Shown: in pieces, positions 41,397 to 49,949 of the stretch
How the letters are laid out: every line of letters starts with the position of its first letter
Numbering within the stretch: position 1 is the first letter of the stretch
Source of the DNA: Peribacillus frigoritolerans_B
GTDB taxonomy: Bacteria; Bacillota; Bacilli; Bacillales; DSM-1321
Length of the DNA: 64,000 bases
Reading direction: 5' to 3'
Assembly: GCF_044762665.1 (NCBI RefSeq)
Contig: NZ_JBIWES010000006.1
Coordinates: 124,001-188,000 of the forward strand
Position numbers and translations under genes: made by a program
Notes under the pieces: generated by a model
Databases searched by the model: none
Seen by the model: only the letters and a program-made list of their open reading frames with translations
Told to the model about the DNA's origin: nothing

Positions 41397-42674
41397 ATGA
41401 ACCAATCTCATAAAATTGCATGTAAAGTGGCTTTTATATATATATTCATTGGGGTCTTATGGATTATCGTTACGGATTACATCTCTATGTCGCGGGCAAG
41501 GGCAGATGTTCAGATATATGCAATGTTTCAACATTCCAAAGGGTGGATGTTCATATTCATAACAGGGCTTTTCCTATACTTCATAATCAGGTATTGGACG
41601 GGGGAAATGTTGAGGTCCCAACAGGAATTCATTCTGAAGGATGAACAGTATCGGTCGCTATTCAAGCATAACCCGGATTGTATCCTTGAGCTGAATCTCG
41701 AAGGAAATGTTGTTTCGATAAACCCGGAAGCTGAAAAACTGTTAGGTCATCATAGTGACAATTTGAAAGGCAAGAATGCGAATCATCTCCTCAACTGGAA
41801 TGAAAGTGATAAAGTATCTGAGTTCTTTATACAGTCCCTTCAAGGGGAGGCTGTAAAATTCGAAACGACCATTCAGAATAGCAGTGATGAACAACGGATA
41901 ATCCGTGTAACTTTTTTACCGATCATCGTTCACTCGGAAATGCTTGGAGTATATGCAATCGTTAGGGATATTACTGAATTGCGGCGCGAAGAGGAATTGA
42001 TGATCATGTCTGAAAAGCTATCTGTTATCGGACATCTGGCTGCGGCCGTCGCACATGAGATAAGGAATCCGCTGACATCGTTAAAAGGATTTGTACAGTT
42101 AATGGATATGACCAAGGAAGTGAACCCGCTGCATTCTGATATCATGTTGAAGGAAATTGACCGAATCAATATTATCTCAAGTGAACTTTTGGTTCTTGGG
42201 AAGAAACAGGATGTCGCATTCTGCAGGATCGATCTTGCCGACAGTTTACAACAGGTATTCACGTTGATGAAGGCAGAAACGAATTTGAAAAATATCGAAA
42301 TGGGGCTAAGGATTAAAACCGCCGAACCGATTTATATTATGGCTGATTCAATTGAACTTAAACAGTTGATAATCAATATCGTCAAGAACAGCATTGAAGC
42401 GATTGAGGATAATGGAGAAATTGATATATCGCTGCAAACCATCGATGGACAAGCTGTAGTCAGCGTGAGTGATAATGGCATGGGAATGGTGCCAGAGCGT
42501 CTTGAACGGATCGGTGAGCCTTTTTATTCGACGAAGGAAAAGGGAACAGGGATCGGGCTTGCAATTTGCCGGAAGATCGTTCATCGCCTTCAGGGGGAAA
42601 TGAATTTTGAAAGTGAAATAAACAAAGGGACGACGGTTACAATTCGTATTCCGTTGGCTACAGGACAAGAATAA
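41397..42674 (+). CDS. PAS sensor histidine kinase, sporulation kinase-like
   Basis: Membrane kinase of 425 residues: two helices (about 9-30 and 48-66), a PAS domain (about 80-195), HisKA with H220 in AHEIRNPLTSLKGF, and HATPase_c with N box (IVKNSIEAI), DNGMGM and GTGIGLAI. This is the domain order of KinC/KinD/KinE-type kinases that feed the Spo0A phosphorelay. No response regulator is adjacent, as is usual for orphan sporulation kinases. AAAGGAAAAAAT precedes the ATG. The phosphorelay role is inferred. Confidence 0.83.
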   Translation: MNQSHKIACKVAFIYIFIGVLWIIVTDYISMSRARADVQIYAMFQHSKGWMFIFITGLFLYFIIRYWTGEMLRSQQEFILKDEQYRSLFKHNPDCILELNLEGNVVSINPEAEKLLGHHSDNLKGKNANHLLNWNESDKVSEFFIQSLQGEAVKFETTIQNSSDEQRIIRVTFLPIIVHSEMLGVYAIVRDITELRREEELMIMSEKLSVIGHLAAAVAHEIRNPLTSLKGFVQLMDMTKEVNPLHSDIMLKEIDRINIISSELLVLGKKQDVAFCRIDLADSLQQVFTLMKAETNLKNIEMGLRIKTAEPIYIMADSIELKQLIINIVKNSIEAIEDNGEIDISLQTIDGQAVVSVSDNGMGMVPERLERIGEPFYSTKEKGTGIGLAICRKIVHRLQGEMNFESEINKGTTVTIRIPLATGQE

Positions 42675-42721
42675 ATGGTACTATGAAAGATAGGAAAAGT
42701 TTTATATTAAAGGAGAACGAT

Positions 42722-43858
42722 ATGAGCGAATTACCTGCAATAGTGAACGATAGAAAACCATATATACAAGAGGTCTGGAAAAAGTCCGGATTCGGACAGC
42801 TTACTCCGATTCAAACGAAAGCGATTCCCGTGATTGTCGAGGGAAAGGATATCATGGCCGAATCACCGACTGGTACGGGAAAAACATTAGCATATTTACT
42901 GCCATTGCTGGAAAAGATAGATCCTGAAAAAAAGTCGCCCCAAGCTTTGATTCTGGCATCATCACGAGAACTGGTCATGCAAATCAATGAAGAAATTCGC
43001 ATTTGGTCAGAGGGAAGCGGCATTACGGGTGCAGCATTCATCGGCGGTGCTAATGTGAAAAGGCAGTTGGACAAACTGAAGAAGCGTCCACAAGTGATTG
43101 CTGGAACACCGGGGCGGATTTACGAATTGATTGCCCAAAAGAAATTGAAGATGCATGAAGTTAAGACGATAGTGCTTGATGAAGGTGACCAATTGATCAC
43201 TCCAGAGCATATGGGAACAATCAATAATATCATCAAAACAACGCTAAAGGATCGGCAAATCATGGTGTTTTCAGCAACCCTGCCAGAAGAAACGGAAAAA
43301 GCGGCCCGGGGATTCATGAATGAACCCGTAATGATCAAGATCGATAAGCATGAAAAAATGGAATCAAAGGTGGACCATCTTTACTTTGTTGTTGAGAGAC
43401 GGGAAAAGTCCAAGATTCTCGAGAAAATCACAAGACTTAAAGATGTGAAGGCACTTGCCTTCCTGAATGATATAGCGGAGCTGAGCGTCTTACATGAAAA
43501 GCTGAGTTATAAAGGTATTGAAATGGGCGTGCTTCACAGTGAATCCAATAAAGTCGACAGGGAGAAAGCGCTGCGCAAGCTTCGTTCCGGAAAATCCCCG
43601 ATGCTTATAGCAACGGATGTAGCGGCAAGGGGGCTTGATATTAAAGGTCTTACTGCGGTCGTTCATATTGATATGGCTGACAACATCGAACAATATATCC
43701 ATAGATCCGGTAGAACTGGGCGTGCAGGTGCAGATGGCACGGTCATTTCAATCGTAACGGAAAGAGAAGAGCGGGAGCTGAAAAAAATGGCTCGTGAACT
43801 GGAGATTCCATTAACGAGAGTAACCTTCTATGGTGGAAACATCGTAGTCGATGAATGA
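42722..43858 (+). CDS. DEAD-box-type RNA helicase, YfmL/CshC-like, with DEGD motif
   Basis: RNA helicase of 378 residues, matching the short B. subtilis CshC (YfmL, 376). Q motif LTPIQTKAIP, motif I SPTGTGKT (48-55), motif II VLDEGDQL with DEGD at 153-156 instead of DEAD, motif III SAT, motif V ATDVAARGLDI and motif VI HRSGRTGRAG. No C-terminal RNA-binding extension. Family role: ribosome assembly and cold adaptation. ATG 42722 has AAAGGAGAACG; the longer frame from 42683 lacks a ribosome site. Confidence 0.88.
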   Translation: MSELPAIVNDRKPYIQEVWKKSGFGQLTPIQTKAIPVIVEGKDIMAESPTGTGKTLAYLLPLLEKIDPEKKSPQALILASSRELVMQINEEIRIWSEGSGITGAAFIGGANVKRQLDKLKKRPQVIAGTPGRIYELIAQKKLKMHEVKTIVLDEGDQLITPEHMGTINNIIKTTLKDRQIMVFSATLPEETEKAARGFMNEPVMIKIDKHEKMESKVDHLYFVVERREKSKILEKITRLKDVKALAFLNDIAELSVLHEKLSYKGIEMGVLHSESNKVDREKALRKLRSGKSPMLIATDVAARGLDIKGLTAVVHIDMADNIEQYIHRSGRTGRAGADGTVISIVTEREERELKKMARELEIPLTRVTFYGGNIVVDE

Positions 43859-43863
43859 TTCGG

Positions 43864-43898
43864 AAAAAGGGACGGCCATGGCGGCTGTCCCTTTTTTT
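43864..43898 (+). terminator. Intrinsic terminator of helicase gene
   Basis: AAAGGGACGGCC / CGGCTGTCCCTTT stem with ATGG loop and seven T. Confidence 0.88.
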
Positions 43899-44070
43899 AC
43901 ATTCCCGTTAGGATTAAAATTAAAAGAGTTGCTCAATTTGCAGAATCCAACTGAACAGAAAACCAGATAATATTTCCTGAATTCATGGTCCACTTATATG
44001 AATGAAAACGCTTCCTTTATATGGTTTTTTGACATATGATAGAAATAGACATAGGTTAGGAGGAGACGGT

Positions 44071-45246
44071 ATGACAAGAAAGTATAAACAATTTGAAACG
44101 GCAGTCATCCATGAAGGATATGACTCGAAGAAGCATTTGGGAAGCTTGGCAGCACCTTTATTCCAAACCTCAACATTCACTTTCGAAAATGCCGAGCAAG
44201 GGGAGAGGCGTTTTGCCGGTATGGAAGATGGATATATTTATTCCCGCCTTGGAAATCCAACGGTACAAGTGCTAGAAGAAAAGATTGCCGCACTGGAAGG
44301 CGGGGAAGCTGGTCTTGCTTTCGGTTCAGGCATGGCTGCCGTCTCAGCGGTACTTTTTGCGTTAACTAAAACAGATGATCACATCCTCTGCTCACAGGGG
44401 TTATATGGTTGTACATTTGGCCTTCTACAGCTAATGAAAAATAAATACCGGATAACTCATGATTTTTGTGAAATGGATACAGAAGAACAGGTTAGGAAAA
44501 TGATCCGGCCGGAAACGACCTGCATCTATGTAGAAACCCCGATCAATCCGACGATGAAAATGATCGACTTACAGATGGTGGTGAGGGTTGCGAAGGAATA
44601 TAATGTGACGGTCGTGGTCGATAATACGTTTTCGACGCCCTACCTACAGAGACCGCTTGAATATGGCTGTGATATCGTCCTTCATAGCGCTACTAAATAT
44701 CTTTGCGGGCATGGGGATGTCGTTGCGGGACTTGTGGTGGGTAAAAAGGAATTCATGAATCATATAGCTGGGACTACACAGAAAGATATCGGTGGAATCA
44801 TTTCACCATTCGATGCCTGGCTACTATTGCGGGGGTTAAAGACCTTGCCTGTCAGGATGGACCGTCATTCGGCCAATGCAACGGCAATCTTTCATGAACT
44901 TAAGAAACATCCAAAGGTGAAAAAGGTATATTATCCAGGTGATGATGCTTCACCGGATCACTATATAATGCAAAAACAGATGAAACATGGCGGCGGCCTT
45001 ATCTCTTTCGAATTGCATGGCACAAAACAGGATGGACAGGTATTCCTCAATAAATTGAAACTTATCAAAATTGCCGTAAGTCTAGGGGATGCCGAAACAT
45101 TGATCCAGCATCCCGCTACCATGACGCACTCTGCCGTTCCTGAAGATTCACGAGAACAAATGGGCATCAGTGACCAGCTGGTCCGTCTCTCAGTTGGCCT
45201 TGAAGCTTGGCAGGATGTATGGCAAGATCTTCAGCAAGCATTTTAG
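44071..45246 (+). CDS. Methionine gamma-lyase (Cys/Met metabolism PLP enzyme)
   Basis: PLP enzyme of 391 residues in the trans-sulfuration family. Cofactor lysine K209 in HSATKYLCGHGD; C114 in LYGCTF is the active-site cysteine that marks methionine gamma-lyases and is absent from cystathionine synthases and beta-lyases. Predicted reaction: methionine to methanethiol, ammonia and 2-oxobutyrate. ATG 44071 follows AGGAGGAGACGG; the frame upstream to 44002 has none. I see no SAM riboswitch in the leader. Cystathionine gamma-lyase activity remains possible. Confidence 0.82.
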   Translation: MTRKYKQFETAVIHEGYDSKKHLGSLAAPLFQTSTFTFENAEQGERRFAGMEDGYIYSRLGNPTVQVLEEKIAALEGGEAGLAFGSGMAAVSAVLFALTKTDDHILCSQGLYGCTFGLLQLMKNKYRITHDFCEMDTEEQVRKMIRPETTCIYVETPINPTMKMIDLQMVVRVAKEYNVTVVVDNTFSTPYLQRPLEYGCDIVLHSATKYLCGHGDVVAGLVVGKKEFMNHIAGTTQKDIGGIISPFDAWLLLRGLKTLPVRMDRHSANATAIFHELKKHPKVKKVYYPGDDASPDHYIMQKQMKHGGGLISFELHGTKQDGQVFLNKLKLIKIAVSLGDAETLIQHPATMTHSAVPEDSREQMGISDQLVRLSVGLEAWQDVWQDLQQAF

Positions 45247-45263
45247 GGTACCATATCCCTCAT

Positions 45264-45992
45264 TTAGTTCCTTCTATTTTTAATGAAGATGGTGATGGAT
45301 ACGATAAAAGTGATGGCAGCCAGGATATAAGATATGTCTGTGATTATCGGATAGGCGCCGCTATTTCGTATCCCGATGCCTATGAACGCCCAAACGAATA
45401 CGAGAGGATAGCACCAATCCCGGTTTTTACCTACAAAGACAAAGGCAAGGGTTGTTGCTGCAATCAGCAGGAAGATCGTCCAGTTTAATCTGGAAACCCC
45501 AAAACCGTCCCATTTGATATAGGTGAGGTAATAAGAAATGTTAGCTATGGTTGCAACACTTACCCAGCCTGTATAAACGGAAAACGGAAATAGGTCGAAA
45601 GTCGTGTGTTCCACTTTTTTTATGCTTGTATAAATGATCATTAAAGTAACCAACAAAGCAATGATAATGAATACGGATAACAAAAGGTGTTCATAGTGCC
45701 AAGCCAAAAGCCAAGCAACATTCAGGACACAGCTTAAAGCGAACCAAGGGAAGGATGCCTTATAAGCAGGGCTGTTTTGATATTTACTTAAAAACTGCCT
45801 GAAGACCCAGATGGCGAGCAGGAAATAGATCAAGCCCCAAATGGAAAATACATAACCGGCAGGAGTGAAAAGGACATCCAGTTTATCGGAAATCTTTCCT
45901 GATGTCTGGCCGTTCAATGGCAGGAAATTGGCTGAAAAATTCATCGTGACGACGAACAGATAGAATATCAAGTTAATGATGGAAATAAGCAT
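45264..45992 (-). CDS. TspO/MBR-related membrane protein
   Basis: Membrane protein of 242 residues with seven or eight helices, longer than classical five-helix TspO (about 160). The TspO-type phrases FTPAGYVFSIWGLIYFLL (about 41-58) and NVAWLLAWHYE are visible, with tryptophan-rich helices. Relatives are annotated as tryptophan-rich sensory proteins; ligand and function are unknown. Convergent with the methionine gamma-lyase gene with only 17 bases between, and I see no strong terminator there. Confidence 0.7.
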   Translation of the reverse strand: MLISIINLIFYLFVVTMNFSANFLPLNGQTSGKISDKLDVLFTPAGYVFSIWGLIYFLLAIWVFRQFLSKYQNSPAYKASFPWFALSCVLNVAWLLAWHYEHLLLSVFIIIALLVTLMIIYTSIKKVEHTTFDLFPFSVYTGWVSVATIANISYYLTYIKWDGFGVSRLNWTIFLLIAATTLAFVFVGKNRDWCYPLVFVWAFIGIGIRNSGAYPIITDISYILAAITFIVSITIFIKNRRN

Positions 45993-46144
45993 GTTTTTCC
46001 TCCTTACTTGAATTGTGATCCTCTAACCCTATTCCACATATTTACCTTGGTTAACCTTTTTGGAGCACATCGGGGACTTGGGGGTCGATATTTCATAAAA
46101 GGAGGAAGTTTCTGTAACAATTGAACCATTTAAGGTTAGAAATT

Positions 46145-46173
46145 TTACATCTTCACATTATGGTGATAAAATA
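46145..46173 (+). promoter_or_regulatory. Sigma-A promoter of riboflavin operon
   Basis: TTTACA (46145-46150), 17-bp spacer, TAAAAT (46168-46173); predicted start near 46180, just before the riboswitch. Confidence 0.7.
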
Positions 46174-46196
46174 TTCAAAGATTCATATTAATTTAG

Positions 46197-46322
46197 TCCT
46201 TCGGGGTCGGGTGAAAATCCCAACCGGCGGTGATGAAGAAATTCTAAGCCCGCGAGCCTGTTAAAGGCAGGATTTGGTGAGATTCCAAAGCCGACAGTAC
46301 AGTCTGGATGGGAGAAGGACGT
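46197..46322 (+). ncRNA. FMN riboswitch (RFN element)
   Basis: Conserved RFN blocks are present in order: GTCCTTCGGGGTCGGGTG, CCCAACCGGCGGTGATG, AAGCCCGCGAGCC, GGATTTGGTGAGATTCC and AAGCCGACAGT, closing with TGGATGGGAGAAGGAC, which pairs with the first block. Binding FMN stops expression of the riboflavin genes downstream, here presumably by transcription termination at the hairpins that follow. Confidence 0.97.
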
Positions 46323-46346
46323 GTGGAACCCAAGTGTATACGTACG

Positions 46347-46382
46347 CCTAATTTTTCGAAAATGAAAATATTAGGCTTTTTA
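46347..46382 (+). terminator. Riboswitch-controlled terminator
   Basis: GCCTAATTTTTC / GAAAATATTAGGC stem followed by T4. Probably the FMN-dependent attenuator. Confidence 0.7.
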
Positions 46383-46419
46383 AGTATACAATTTTTTTCA
46401 CTCATTTCTCCTGTTAACT

Positions 46420-46446
46420 CCTTAGGTCATCCTAAGGGGTTTTTTA
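46420..46446 (+). terminator. Second terminator hairpin before ribE
   Basis: CCTTAGG-TCAT-CCTAAGG followed by GGTTTTTT, 24 bases before the ribE start codon and after the first attenuator. Confidence 0.65.
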
Positions 46447-46469
46447 TATTTTATAAAAGGGGGAAAAAC

Positions 46470-47108
46470 ATGTTTACGGGAATCATTGAGGATATCGGTA
46501 CCGTCCATTCCTTGAAAAAAGGAAAAAGCAGTATGGAGTTATCGATTCGTTCTGAAAAAATCCTTGAAGATGTGCATCTGGGGGATAGTATTTCAGTAAA
46601 CGGGGTCTGCTTAACGGTAACGTCCTTCACGAAAAGTTTATTTACGGTCGACGTGATGCCGGAAACGGTCAAAGCTTCCTCGATCCGGACGTTAAAATTG
46701 GGATCACCTGTTAATCTCGAACGAGCCATGAGTGCACAGGGAAGGTTTGGCGGTCATTTTGTTTCAGGTCATATCGACGGAACCGGAACAATCATAAAAA
46801 AAGAACGGAAAGAAAATGCCGTATATTATGTAATCCAATTGGAAGAAGGGCTTAGTACCTTTTGCATTCCAAAAGGTTCCGTGGCCATCGACGGAACGAG
46901 CTTGACGATATTTGGGATCGAAAGGAACCTTTTGACAGTATCATTGATTCCATTGACTCATCAGGACACCGTATTGGGACAAAAAGCGGCTGGAGATATC
47001 GTTAACATCGAAAACGACATGATAGGGAAATATATAATACATCAAATGAAAAATGGCAATCCAAAACCAGGACTGAATTTAGAGTTTTTGGCAGAGCATG
47101 GATTCTAA
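46470..47108 (+). CDS. ribE: Riboflavin synthase alpha subunit
   Basis: Riboflavin synthase of 212 residues: dismutates two 6,7-dimethyl-8-ribityllumazine to riboflavin. N-terminal MFTGIIEDIGTV and the internal duplication are typical: the two lumazine-binding halves each carry a SVNGVCLTV / AIDGTSLTI strand, with SGHIDGTG between. ATG 46470 follows AAGGGGGAAAA. The frame extends upstream to 46308, but that part overlaps the riboswitch and terminators. First gene of the operon here, whereas B. subtilis has ribD first. Confidence 0.95.
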   Translation: MFTGIIEDIGTVHSLKKGKSSMELSIRSEKILEDVHLGDSISVNGVCLTVTSFTKSLFTVDVMPETVKASSIRTLKLGSPVNLERAMSAQGRFGGHFVSGHIDGTGTIIKKERKENAVYYVIQLEEGLSTFCIPKGSVAIDGTSLTIFGIERNLLTVSLIPLTHQDTVLGQKAAGDIVNIENDMIGKYIIHQMKNGNPKPGLNLEFLAEHGF

Positions 47109-47123
47109 TAAAAGGGCGGTGTA

Positions 47124-47774
47124 ATGATGTTCCATACAATAGAAGAAGCAATAGAAGATTTGAAGGCTGGCAAGGTAGTAATCGTATCCGATGATGAAGA
47201 CCGTGAAAATGAAGGGGATTTTGTAGTGTTGGCCGAAAAGGCGACACCGGAAGCGATTAATTTCATGGCGACTCATGGACGTGGTTTGATTTGTACAACC
47301 ATCACTGAACAACTGGCAGCAAAATTGAAACTGCATCCTATGGTAGGAGAAAATACCGATCATCATGGCACTGCTTTTACGGTAAGTATCGATCATAAAA
47401 GCACCTCTACAGGAATCAGTGCTTTTGAACGGTCCTTGACCATCCTTGAGCTTCTTAATGAAGATTCGGTCGCTGAAGATTTCCAAAGGCCTGGTCACAC
47501 TTTTCCGATAGTCGCTAAAGAAGGCGGCGTATTAAGAAGGGCAGGACATACGGAGGCATCGGTGGACTTGGCGAAGTTATGCGGTGCCGCTCCAGCCGGT
47601 GTCATTTGTGAGATCATGAATGAAGATGGATCGATGGCCCGCGTATCCGATTTAGAAGTCATCGCTGATAAATTCAACCTGAAATTCATTACGATAGCCG
47701 ATTTGATTCGGTATCTTCAACACAATGATAAAATCGGGAAACAGGAACTTGAACTGAACATCCCGAAAGCTTGA
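47124..47774 (+). CDS. ribB: 3,4-dihydroxy-2-butanone 4-phosphate synthase (stand-alone RibB)
   Basis: DHBP synthase of 216 residues making the four-carbon riboflavin precursor from ribulose 5-phosphate. DDEDRENEGD (about 23-32), THGRGLICT, DHHGTAFTVSID and GHTEASVDLAKLCG are intact. In B. subtilis the homologue is fused to GTP cyclohydrolase II (about 398 residues). Here the protein ends right after the linker-like sequence KIGKQELELNIPKA, so the cyclohydrolase half is missing. ribH starts 71 bases later. GTP cyclohydrolase II must be encoded elsewhere. Confidence 0.93.
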   Translation: MMFHTIEEAIEDLKAGKVVIVSDDEDRENEGDFVVLAEKATPEAINFMATHGRGLICTTITEQLAAKLKLHPMVGENTDHHGTAFTVSIDHKSTSTGISAFERSLTILELLNEDSVAEDFQRPGHTFPIVAKEGGVLRRAGHTEASVDLAKLCGAAPAGVICEIMNEDGSMARVSDLEVIADKFNLKFITIADLIRYLQHNDKIGKQELELNIPKA

Positions 47775-47845
47775 AGGATTTTTAAGGAATTAAATCTTAA
47801 CATGAAAAAAATAATATTGTTTTTAAAAATTAGGAGGAATTGGAC

Positions 47846-48316
47846 ATGGGGAAAACTATTGAAGCACAATTAATCGGATCAGGATTGAAAGTCGGAATCG
47901 TGGTAGGAAGATTTAATGAGTTTATCACAAGCAAGCTTTTAGGAGGGGCATTGGATGGCCTTAAGCGTCATGGCGTTGATGAGAATGATGTTGACATCGC
48001 TTGGGTACCGGGTGCTTTTGAACTTCCTTTAATTGCTAAGAAACTTGTGAATACAGGTAAATATGATGCGGTAATCGGTCTTGGAACGGTAATCAGGGGT
48101 GCTACTTCACATTATGATTATGTCTGCAATGAAGCAGCTAAAGGGATGGCTTCCGTTTCTTTGGAAACAGGTGTACCGGTTATATTCGGTTTGCTGACAA
48201 CTGAGAATATTGAACAAGCCATTGAACGTGCTGGAACAAAATCAGGTAACAAAGGCTATGAAGCTGCAGTAAGTGCCATTGAAATGGCTAACCTTGGAAA
48301 ATTGATAGAACAGTGA
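47846..48316 (+). CDS. ribH: 6,7-dimethyl-8-ribityllumazine synthase
   Basis: Lumazine synthase of 156 residues forming the icosahedral capsid that condenses the RibB product with the pyrimidine intermediate. Motifs: VGRFNEFITSKLLGGALDGL, VPGAFELPLIAKKL, GLGTVIRGATSHYDYV (catalytic His), FGLLTTENIEQAIERAGTKSGNKGYEAA. ATG 47846 follows TAGGAGGAA; a TTG at 47840 overlaps that site. Last gene of the operon; no ribT follows, a terminator does. Confidence 0.96.
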   Translation: MGKTIEAQLIGSGLKVGIVVGRFNEFITSKLLGGALDGLKRHGVDENDVDIAWVPGAFELPLIAKKLVNTGKYDAVIGLGTVIRGATSHYDYVCNEAAKGMASVSLETGVPVIFGLLTTENIEQAIERAGTKSGNKGYEAAVSAIEMANLGKLIEQ

Positions 48317-48328
48317 TTTCACATAAGG

Positions 48329-48363
48329 AAGCCGCAGGGAATAATATTCCTGCGGCTTTTTTT
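48329..48363 (+). terminator. Intrinsic terminator of riboflavin operon
   Basis: AGCCGCAGGAAT-type stem: GCCGCAGGGAATA / TATTCCTGCGGC, then seven T. Confidence 0.9.
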
Positions 48364-48721
48364 GATGTGCTGGATCTTGGTCTGATTGAGTCAACTTTCA
48401 TAAACCATTCAGCAATTTTTCAAAGTTCGTAAAGTTCCTTGCCATTGATCGATTAGCTAGTGCTGATCTTCGACACCCGCCTCAACCTCTTCAATGGAAA
48501 TATCTCGATTTCAAAGTAATGGGTTTTCAAATTTTTTTAGAATAAATTATGGAAAATAAAGAATCATTAGGGAATTTCTTTAAAAAAAACCGAACAAAAG
48601 CATCACGTAATGGAAGCATGATAAAATATGCGGATATGATTATGCTACAATTGTAAAGATTGCAATTGAAATTCATGTCTTTAGGGAAAAGTAAATTTAT
48701 TAGTTATTAGGAGGGGTTTGT
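48364..48721. other. Intergenic region before nrnB
   Basis: No gene, repeat or riboswitch recognised. Minus-strand translations contain broken protein-like fragments (EEVEAGVEDQ), possibly a relic. The last 100 bases are AT-rich with TACAAT near 48648 as a possible -10 for nrnB. Confidence 0.3.
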
Positions 48722-49888
48722 GTGTACCATCTCTTTACACATAATGATTTAGATGGAGTCGGCTGCGGCATTGTAGCCAAGCTGGCATTCGGAGAAGAAG
48801 TAGTGGTTAGTTATAATTCAATTGGCCGCCTTAATCAGAATGTAGGAGCATTTCTTGAGCAGGCCAAGATTGAAGATACATTGATCGTTACTGATCTATC
48901 GGTTGATGAAGATAACGAAAAAATGATTACTCAGTTTGTGGAAGATGGAGGCAAGGCGCTGTTGATTGATCATCATAAGTCAGCACTGCATTTGAACGAA
49001 CATGATTGGGCATCTGTAACTGTCGAACAGGAAGATGGTAAACAGACGGCAGCCACGTCATTATTCTATCAGTATGCAGTTGAAAATAAATTGCTGGAAC
49101 CTTCAAGCATTGTCGCTGAATTCGTTGAATTGGTCCGTCAATACGATACTTGGGAATGGGAAGTCAATAAAAATACAACGGCAAAGCGATTGAATGACCT
49201 GTTTTTCATGATTCCGATAGAGGAATTCGAAATGAAAATCGCAAATAAGCTGTCCACGGCTGAAAGTTTTTCTTTTGACGAAGTGGAGCAAACGCTTCTG
49301 AATGTTGAAGAGAGTCGAGTAGATCGGTACATAAACAGGAAAAAAAGAGAAGTTTATCAGGCCACGGTCGGTCCCCATACAGCTGGTGTAGTCCATGCAG
49401 AGTCATACCACTCAGAATTGGGTAATGAACTATCGAAAGAGTTCTCGCATCTGGATTATATAGCCATCCTGATGGTAGGAGGTAAAAGAATCAGCTTCCG
49501 GACAATCCACGATGATATTGATGTTTCTGAGGTTGCTGGCAAGTATGATGGTGGCGGCCACCAAAAAGCTGCCGGTTGTACGATGTCCGAAAAGGCATAT
49601 AGCCAATATGTCGAAAAGACCTTCTATTCCGAGCCGCTTAAACGAGATGCACATAAAAATCAATTGAATGTAAAAGAATCCCCAGAGGGTTGCCTATATT
49701 CAACGAGAGACAAACAGGACATATTCATCTATGAAGATGAAGAAGAGGAATGGATTGTAGAAATCAACGGAAAACAACAGAAAAAAACATTCGATACTTT
49801 TGCAGAAGCGGAAAAATACATTAAGCGGAAATACGCTGCATGGCTGGCCCATGATGAAAGATATGAAGAGTTTGTCAATAAGGGATAA
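48722..49888 (+). CDS. nrnB: DHH-family phosphoesterase, nanoRNase NrnB-like
   Basis: Phosphoesterase of 388 residues that would degrade 2-5 nt RNA fragments. DHH domain: HNDLDGVGCG (7-16), SYNSIGR, TDLSVDED and the signature LIDHHKS (about 79-85). C-terminal DHHA1 domain with GGGHQKAAGC (about 280). A lysine-rich tail follows (about 320-388). Length and motifs fit B. subtilis NrnB/YngD (about 399) rather than NrnA. GTG start with AGGAGGGG. Confidence 0.85.
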   Translation: MYHLFTHNDLDGVGCGIVAKLAFGEEVVVSYNSIGRLNQNVGAFLEQAKIEDTLIVTDLSVDEDNEKMITQFVEDGGKALLIDHHKSALHLNEHDWASVTVEQEDGKQTAATSLFYQYAVENKLLEPSSIVAEFVELVRQYDTWEWEVNKNTTAKRLNDLFFMIPIEEFEMKIANKLSTAESFSFDEVEQTLLNVEESRVDRYINRKKREVYQATVGPHTAGVVHAESYHSELGNELSKEFSHLDYIAILMVGGKRISFRTIHDDIDVSEVAGKYDGGGHQKAAGCTMSEKAYSQYVEKTFYSEPLKRDAHKNQLNVKESPEGCLYSTRDKQDIFIYEDEEEEWIVEINGKQQKKTFDTFAEAEKYIKRKYAAWLAHDERYEEFVNKG

Positions 49889-49892
49889 ATAG

Positions 49893-49925
49893 GAAAGCGG
49901 CTGTCCGAATGGGACAGCCGCTTTT
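49893..49925. terminator. Bidirectional terminator after nrnB
   Basis: AAAGCGGCTGTCC / GGACAGCCGCTTT with a CGAATG loop, between convergent genes. Confidence 0.85.
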
Positions 49926-49949
49926 CAATCTTCAATGTCATTCATTGAT

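Noticed and set aside
43899..44070. SAM riboswitch before methionine gamma-lyase
   Set aside because: The leader is short, lacks the conserved S-box blocks and has no terminator.
46308..46469. Longer N-terminus for riboflavin synthase
   Set aside because: It would translate the riboswitch tail and two terminator hairpins; the ATG at 46470 has a good ribosome site and matches the family start.
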